This document shows positions 59,921-64,000 of a stretch of DNA of 64,000 nucleotides, in pieces. This stretch comes from Streptomyces finlayi (GTDB taxonomy: Bacteria; Actinomycetota; Actinomycetes; Streptomycetales; Streptomycetaceae). Position numbers and translations under genes: made by a program. The notes beneath the pieces are model-generated. The model worked only from the letters and a program-made list of their open reading frames with translations. It had not been told where the DNA came from and did no database searches. The DNA lies in NCBI RefSeq assembly GCF_014216315.1, contig NZ_CP045702.1, positions 6,634,001 through 6,698,000 of the forward strand, in the 5' to 3' direction. The first letter of the stretch is position 1. Every line of letters begins with the position of its first letter.

Positions 59921-60126
59921 GTCTGCCCATCCCCGCTGCCTGGTCCGCCTGACGAGGCACAGCTTACGTACCCGCCGCCCGGCACGCTCAGAGGCCGCGC
60001 CCTCGCCGGAGAATCGATTGTCAGTGCCGGGTGGGAAACTTGAGGAGTGGTCAGGGAGCGGCGGATCCAGGCGCCCCGGCCCCATGCGAGATGTCAATGG
60101 ACCGTCGCAGAAGGGGGATTGGATCA

Positions 60127-60384
60127 ATGAAGGGCGATCGTGTCGAGATAGTCGTGGACGCCGGAGACACGACCAGGACGTACGAGGTGGTGGCCTCCAG
60201 GGCAGGCCGCCGGGTGGAGACGGCCGTCCGCCGGGGGGTGGTCGAAGTGAGTGAAGTCACCCGTAATGGATCAGTGGTCCGCACCGCCCGCTTCATGGCG
60301 ACCCGAGTCCTGGCCCTGGTCGAACAACCGGTTCCCAGGGAGGAAGCGTCCGAGCGTCCCCTCCGGGATGTCCCCAAGGTGTAG
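60127..60384 (+). CDS. Small conserved actinobacterial protein, unknown function
   Basis: An 85-aa protein with AAGGGG upstream of ATG 60127. The sequence is beta-strand-rich and alternating (VEIVVDAGDTTRTYEVVASR, VVEVSEVTRNGSVVRTARF), suggesting a small barrel or SH3-like fold. No signal peptide, Cys or catalytic residues. It is divergent from the kinase gene with about 200 bp between the starts. Confidence 0.65.
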   Translation: MKGDRVEIVVDAGDTTRTYEVVASRAGRRVETAVRRGVVEVSEVTRNGSVVRTARFMATRVLALVEQPVPREEASERPLRDVPKV

Positions 60385-60571
60385 CGCCGCATCTCCACCC
60401 AGGGGAGTACGCCGACCACCGGCGGCTCATCCTCCGGGAGGCCCGGCATTCGGTACGCGGGCATGACGACCCGTGCCCTTGGGCTCCCTAATGTTGAGAT
60501 CAAGCGGCGGGCGAGCACTCGTCCCCCGAGGTCACACGCCCGCCGCTCCACATCAGGTCAGGAGAGGAACC

Positions 60572-60778
60572 ATGTCGGACACGGCCATGCGGACCATGAT
60601 CCGTACGCAGGGACGCAGGGCACACGCCTCGTTCGGCGCCCGTCCGTCCGGCACGCGTCACCCACTGGTGGCGACGGCCATGGTTCTTCCCCTGGCGGCC
60701 CTGCTCGTAGTCGTCTTCGGCGGCTGGGAAGCGGTGGTCACTCAAGCGTCGTCCGTGGGCGTGATGCTGGGGCGCTGA
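60572..60778 (+). CDS. Small single-helix membrane protein
   Basis: A 68-aa protein with GGAGAGG before ATG 60572. A basic head (RTMIRTQGRRAHASFGARP) precedes one membrane helix (VATAMVLPLAALLVVVFGGW) and a short tail. No known family or partner. A Shine-Dalgarno and good codon bias support expression. Confidence 0.6.
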   Translation: MSDTAMRTMIRTQGRRAHASFGARPSGTRHPLVATAMVLPLAALLVVVFGGWEAVVTQASSVGVMLGR

Positions 60779-60979
60779 GCGGCGCCCCGGGTCCGGAAGA
60801 GCGGTCCGGACCGGGACATCCGGCCAACAACCCCGTGGGGACGGGGGTGCGGCGGACGGCAGCGTTTGTCCGGCCAGCTGGGGAGCTGGCCGGACATCGC
60901 GCTGTCCGGGCCCGTACGACACGTACGCTCGGGGCCGGAGCGGTGACAGGACCGGGCCCGCCACCCACCGAGGGAGTCC

Positions 60980-62017
60980 ATGACCACCACCACGGTCGTA
61001 CGCGCACTGGGCGACCTCGCGCACGACGGCGCCCATCCGAGGACCACGTCCTGCGACTGCGCACCCGCCCAGGTGCTGGCGGACCGCGCGGACGGCACGG
61101 TCGTCCGCCGCGGGAGGATCGTGGCCAAGGCCCACGCCCCGGACTCCGACGGCCCGGCTCTGACAGCCCGCCTGGCGCTCGCCGCGATGCCCGCCCTGGC
61201 CGGCATCCTCCTCCCGCCGCTTCCCGCGCCCGTCGCCGGCGGACCCCCGGCGACGCACACTCCCGTACCCGGTCACCGGCACGGGTCACGGGACCACCGG
61301 CCGGCAGCCCAGGGGAGCACCCTCCTCGAAGGCCGCCGCGTCACGCTCTGGCCGCACGGCTCGCCCGTCGACCCGTCGGACCCCGACGCCGCCCCCTGGG
61401 AGGAGGCGGCCGTCCTCCTCGCCCGGCTCCACGCCACGGAGCCGCCGCTGTCCCTCCCGCCGATGAGGGGCCCCGTCAAGGCCGCCCTGGCCGTCGCCCG
61501 GATGTGTGCGGCCCGGCCCGACGACCCGGCCACCCATCCCGTACTGGCCGCCTGGCACCGACTGCCGGCCTGGGCGCGTGACGAGGCGCCGGCGCCCGGC
61601 CACCGCGCGGGGTTCCTCTGCCACGGAGACCTGCACCTGGGCCAGTTGGTCCGCCACCCCGCGCCGCACGGCCCCTGGCTGCTGATCGACGTCGACGACG
61701 CGGGTCTCGGCGACGCGGCCTGGGACCTCGCGCGGCCCGCGGCCTGGTACGCGGCCGGGCTGCTCCCGCCGGACATCTGGCTGCGCTTCCTCGACGCGTA
61801 CCGCCGCGCGGGCGGTCCGGCCGTGCGCGCCGAGGGAGACCCGTGGCCCGAGCTGGACGTACCAGCACGGGCGCTGACCGTGCAGACCGCGGCACTGGCC
61901 TTCGCCAAGTCCGCTGCGGAGGGGCGCGGTCCGGATGAGGTGGAGCAGTTGATGATCGACGCCTGTGCCCGAATTGCGTCCCTCCCGCCCGAGTTGGCCG
62001 CCGAGGGCTCGTCGTAG
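60980..62017 (+). CDS. APH-fold phosphotransferase
   Basis: A 345-aa protein. GFLCHGDLHLGQLV is the catalytic loop with Asp base and the metal-binding Asn position occupied by Gln-containing sequence, and WLLIDVDDAGLGDAAWDLA holds the metal Asp. These are the aminoglycoside phosphotransferase/choline kinase motifs. The N-lobe is short. It may phosphorylate a small hydroxylated molecule; antibiotic resistance cannot be inferred. GAGGGAG lies near ATG 60980. Confidence 0.8.
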   Translation: MTTTTVVRALGDLAHDGAHPRTTSCDCAPAQVLADRADGTVVRRGRIVAKAHAPDSDGPALTARLALAAMPALAGILLPPLPAPVAGGPPATHTPVPGHRHGSRDHRPAAQGSTLLEGRRVTLWPHGSPVDPSDPDAAPWEEAAVLLARLHATEPPLSLPPMRGPVKAALAVARMCAARPDDPATHPVLAAWHRLPAWARDEAPAPGHRAGFLCHGDLHLGQLVRHPAPHGPWLLIDVDDAGLGDAAWDLARPAAWYAAGLLPPDIWLRFLDAYRRAGGPAVRAEGDPWPELDVPARALTVQTAALAFAKSAAEGRGPDEVEQLMIDACARIASLPPELAAEGSS

Positions 62018-62082
62018 GGTGAACCGACCGCAGCCGGGCATGGATTCCGGCGACGGCCAACCGACGGCGAGGAGCCGACCAG

Positions 62083-62382
62083 ATGATGCAGTGCCCCAAG
62101 TGCCACGCGCAGATGCACACGTACACCCGCAACGGTGTCCAGATCGAGCAGTGCAGCGGCTGTCGCGGGATATTCCTCGACTACGGCGAGCTGGAGTCCC
62201 TGACCCGCCTGGAGTCGCAGTGGTCGCAGCAGGCCCCGCCCGCTCCCGCGCCGCCGGCCGCCCCGCAGGCGTACCCCGCGGCCGGCGCTCCCGGCCCCGC
62301 GTGGGGTGCCCCGCAGCACCAGGGCGGCCACTACGGCCACCACCGTCAGAAGGGCTTCGGCCGGATGCTCTTCTCCTCCTGA
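62083..62382 (+). CDS. TFIIB-type zinc-ribbon protein
   Basis: A 99-aa protein. CPKCHAQMHTYTRNGVQIEQ then CSGCRGIFLDYGELESL gives two CxxC pairs of a zf-TFIIB zinc ribbon. The remainder is Pro/Ala/Gly/His-rich and disordered, ending in basic HHRQKGFGRMLF. Actinobacterial members are common and of unknown function. It lies 65 bp after the APH-fold gene and before a terminator shared with the tRNA cluster. Confidence 0.85.
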   Translation: MMQCPKCHAQMHTYTRNGVQIEQCSGCRGIFLDYGELESLTRLESQWSQQAPPAPAPPAAPQAYPAAGAPGPAWGAPQHQGGHYGHHRQKGFGRMLFSS

Positions 62383-62448
62383 GCCGGGCCCGGACGGCCC
62401 GGACGTTCCGCGTCCGGGCCTGCGGGCACGAACCGCGGGGGGAACGCT

Positions 62449-62482
62449 GAAAGCCCCGGTCGTCGAGACGACCGGGGCTTTC
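62449..62482. terminator. Terminator between the zinc-ribbon gene and the tRNA cluster
   Basis: GAAAGCCCCGGTCGTC at 62449-62464 pairs perfectly with 62467-62482, nearly closed loop. It ends seven bases before the last tRNA-Val on the minus strand, so it can stop both convergent transcripts. Confidence 0.88.
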
Positions 62483-62488
62483 GGATGG

Positions 62489-62560
62489 TGCGCGATACTG
62501 GGATTGAACCAGTGACCTCTTCCGTGTCAGGGAAGCGCTCTCCCGCTGAGCTAATCGCGC
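62489..62560 (-). tRNA. tRNA-Val (GAC), copy 1
   Basis: The minus strand folds as a full cloverleaf: acceptor GCGCGAT/ATCGCGC, D arm GCTC/GAGC, anticodon arm CTTCC-CTGACAC-GGAAG with anticodon GAC, and T arm ACTGG-TTCAATC-CCAGT. Discriminator A. CCA is not encoded. Confidence 0.96.
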
Positions 62561-62583
62561 AGGGTGACCCTGCGTGTACTGCG

Positions 62584-62655
62584 TGCGCGATACTGGGATT
62601 GAACCAGTGACCTCTTCCGTGTCAGGGAAGCGCTCTCCCGCTGAGCTAATCGCGC
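62584..62655 (-). tRNA. tRNA-Val (GAC), copy 2
   Basis: Same sequence as copy 1 over the whole tRNA, 24 bases upstream of it in transcription. Anticodon GAC, acceptor GCGCGAT/ATCGCGC, discriminator A. Confidence 0.96.
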
Positions 62656-62673
62656 GGGATCCTTGCGGACCAG

Positions 62674-62745
62674 TGGACGATACTGGGATTGAACCAGTGA
62701 CCCCTTCCGTGTCAGGGAAGTGCTCTCCCGCTGAGCTAATCGTCC
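62674..62745 (-). tRNA. tRNA-Val (GAC), copy 3, variant acceptor stem
   Basis: Same anticodon arm (CTTCC-CTGACAC-GGAAG, GAC) and T arm as copies 1 and 2, but acceptor GGACGAT/ATCGTCC with both sides changed together, so pairing is kept. Small changes also in the variable region. Confidence 0.95.
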
Positions 62746-62749
62746 TTGG

Positions 62750-62820
62750 AGGTGGAGACGGGATTTGAACCCGTGTAGACGGCTTTGCAGGCCGTTGCCT
62801 CGCCTCTCGGCCACTCCACC
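62750..62820 (-). tRNA. tRNA-Cys (GCA)
   Basis: Acceptor GGTGGAG/CTCCACC, anticodon arm ACGGC-CTGCAAA-GCCGT with anticodon GCA, and T arm ACGGG-TTCAAAT-CCCGT. Discriminator U, the main identity base for Cys. Confidence 0.95.
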
Positions 62821-62857
62821 AGGAGTGAGGGTCCGGGAAGATCCCTCACTTTCTGCG

Positions 62858-62930
62858 AGCGGACGACCAGGTTCGAACTGGCGACCTCAACCTTGGCAAG
62901 GTTGCGCTCTACCAACTGAGCTACGTCCGC
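62858..62930 (-). tRNA. tRNA-Gly (GCC)
   Basis: Acceptor GCGGACG/CGTCCGC, D arm GCTC/GAGC, anticodon arm CAACC-TTGCCAA-GGTTG with anticodon GCC, and T arm GCCAG-TTCGAAC-CTGGT. It is first of the five-gene cluster in the direction of transcription. Confidence 0.95.
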
Positions 62931-63075
62931 TTGTCATTCCCGGTTCGCTTGCGCGTCCCGGCGACGTGTTGAACTCTAGCGGATTCCCGGGCCAGTACAA
63001 AAACGCGTTTGCGCAGCTTGCCGAGGTGCACTCGGCCCGGCGCAGGTCACGGCGTGCCGACCTAGACTCACAGAC

Positions 63076-64000
63076 GTGTACGACCTCGCTCCCATGGCCC
63101 GCTTCGGCGGCCTCGTCGCCTCCGGTCTGCGGGATGTGACCAGTGATCCCGCGGCCCTCGACTCCTCCGGCTTCTGGGCCGTCAGCGCCGACTTCGAAGG
63201 CGGTCTCCTCTGCGCCCGCTTCTCCGACGTACGGACCGAGCCGGTGCCCGCACCCCTGCCCGGGGCCTGGCGCGGACCCGCCGTGGGGGACTGGTCCTCG
63301 TCGCTGGACAAGGCCGCCTACATGGCCGGTGTCCGGCGCGTCCGTGAACACATCGCGGCAGGTGAGGTGTACCAGGCCAATCTGTGCCGGGTGATGTCCG
63401 CGCCCCTGCCGGACGCGGTGGGCAGCGACGTGGACGCGCTCACCGCGCTGCTCGCGCGCGGTAACCCCGCTCCGTACGCGGGAACGATTCGGCTGCCCGC
63501 CCAGGGTGTCGAGATCGCCACCGCGTCCCCGGAACTCTTCCTGGAGCGGGACGGCCGGACCGTCCAGTCAGGGCCGATCAAGGGCACCGGACGCACCGAG
63601 TCCGATCTCCTCGAGAAGGACTACGCGGAGAACGTGATGATCGTCGACCTGGTCCGCAACGACCTCGGACGGGTCTGCGCGACCGGAAGCGTCACCGTGC
63701 CCGATCTCTGCGTGGTGGAGAAGCACCCCGGCCTCGTCCACCTCGTCTCCACCGTGCGGGGACGGCTCGCGGACGGCGCGGGGTGGCCCGAACTGCTCGG
63801 GGCGACGTTTCCGCCCGGCTCCGTCACCGGGGCGCCGAAGTCCAGCGCGCTGCGGATCATCGAAGCGCTGGAGACCTCGCCACGCGGACCGTACTGCGGA
63901 GGGATCGGCTGGGTGGACGCCGACCGTTCCACCGCGGCCCTCGCCGTCGGGATACGGACGTTCTGGATCGACCGCACCGGCGCCGCACCGGTCCTTCGCT
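63076..64000 (+). CDS. Chorismate-utilising enzyme (PabB/TrpE family), runs off the right edge
   Basis: 308 codons are visible from GTG 63076. YMAGVRRVREHIAAGEVYQA NLCR, SPELFLERDGRTVQSGPIKG and DLVRNDLGRVC are the chorismate-binding blocks, followed by FPPGSVTGAPKSSALRIIEA and GPYCGGIGWVD with metal-binding Glu. PIKGT marks the PabB side of the family (PIAGT in TrpE), so aminodeoxychorismate synthase component I for folate is most likely. TAGACT at 63063-63068 lies seven bases before GTG, suggesting leaderless mRNA. The C-terminus is outside the window. Confidence 0.88.
   Translation, partial: MYDLAPMARFGGLVASGLRDVTSDPAALDSSGFWAVSADFEGGLLCARFSDVRTEPVPAPLPGAWRGPAVGDWSSSLDKAAYMAGVRRVREHIAAGEVYQANLCRVMSAPLPDAVGSDVDALTALLARGNPAPYAGTIRLPAQGVEIATASPELFLERDGRTVQSGPIKGTGRTESDLLEKDYAENVMIVDLVRNDLGRVCATGSVTVPDLCVVEKHPGLVHLVSTVRGRLADGAGWPELLGATFPPGSVTGAPKSSALRIIEALETSPRGPYCGGIGWVDADRSTAALAVGIRTFWIDRTGAAPVLR

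Overview
This is a high-GC actinobacterial chromosome segment, almost certainly Streptomyces or a close relative. The evidence is the strong G/C third-position bias, many GTG starts, ATGA/GTGA-coupled operons, an argCJBDR operon with ARG-box-like sites, leaderless-type promoters, and Streptomyces-style families (MocR regulators, Tat-exported phosphodiesterase, Rhs proteins with WXG-like heads). No plasmid or phage origin is visible.

Layout. 1-6.7 kb is a mobile island. It holds the edge of a metallophosphoesterase, then a four-gene minus-strand unit of overlapping genes (three tyrosine recombinases plus a small TnpC/DUF6262-like coiled-coil protein), then the decayed tail of an unrelated integrase. 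6.7-13.1 kb is a polymorphic toxin cassette: an SseB-like gene, a frameshifted accessory gene, a 1575-aa Rhs/YD-repeat protein ending in a DNA/RNA non-specific endonuclease tip, and a SUKH (SMI1/KNR4) immunity gene. An IS5-like transposase remnant closes it at about 13.3-13.7 kb.

13.9-28.2 kb is mixed metabolism and regulation: 3-hydroxyacyl-CoA dehydrogenase, DUF1918, a frameshifted EamA exporter sharing its start codon with a divergent MocR regulator, a histidine-phosphatase-fold protein, a class C beta-lactamase-like hydrolase, a 16-bp tandem repeat, a secreted alpha/beta hydrolase behind an SD-sequestering hairpin, an acyltransferase, a NarL-type two-component system with a frameshifted kinase, a MerR-type operon of two HEAT-repeat proteins, GAPDH and a GlxA-type regulator.

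28.2-38.7 kb is arginine biosynthesis: argC-J-B-D-R translationally coupled, then an L,D-transpeptidase, a PPOX-fold protein and a HEAT-like protein on the other strand, then argG and argH. Both argC and argG promoters are overlapped by TTGCAT-type ArgR sites. 38.8-46.7 kb carries an aldo/keto reductase, a HAD protein, a TetR-MFS pair, a PlsC acyltransferase, a Tat-exported glycerophosphodiesterase, a sigma-like protein, a GNAT and two membrane proteins.

46.7-58.6 kb joins methionine uptake and cobamide synthesis: a Cys/Met-containing leader peptide, metN-metI-metQ, a GNAT, cobL (CbiE-CbiT), a BluB-CobT fusion with a long Pro/Ala/Glu-rich N-terminal extension, a Met8/SirC-SUMT fusion and a TrmH-family rRNA/tRNA methyltransferase. 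58.6-64 kb has a membrane-anchored Ser/Thr kinase, two small proteins, an APH-fold kinase, a zinc-ribbon protein, five tRNA genes (Val x3, Cys, Gly) and the start of a PabB/TrpE-like chorismate-utilising enzyme that runs off the window.

Three otherwise intact genes carry single-base insertions (near 7361, 15635-15638 and 22949-22951). These are either real lesions or sequence errors, and I mark those genes as pseudogenes with that caveat. All homology statements are from pattern recognition; no database search was run.
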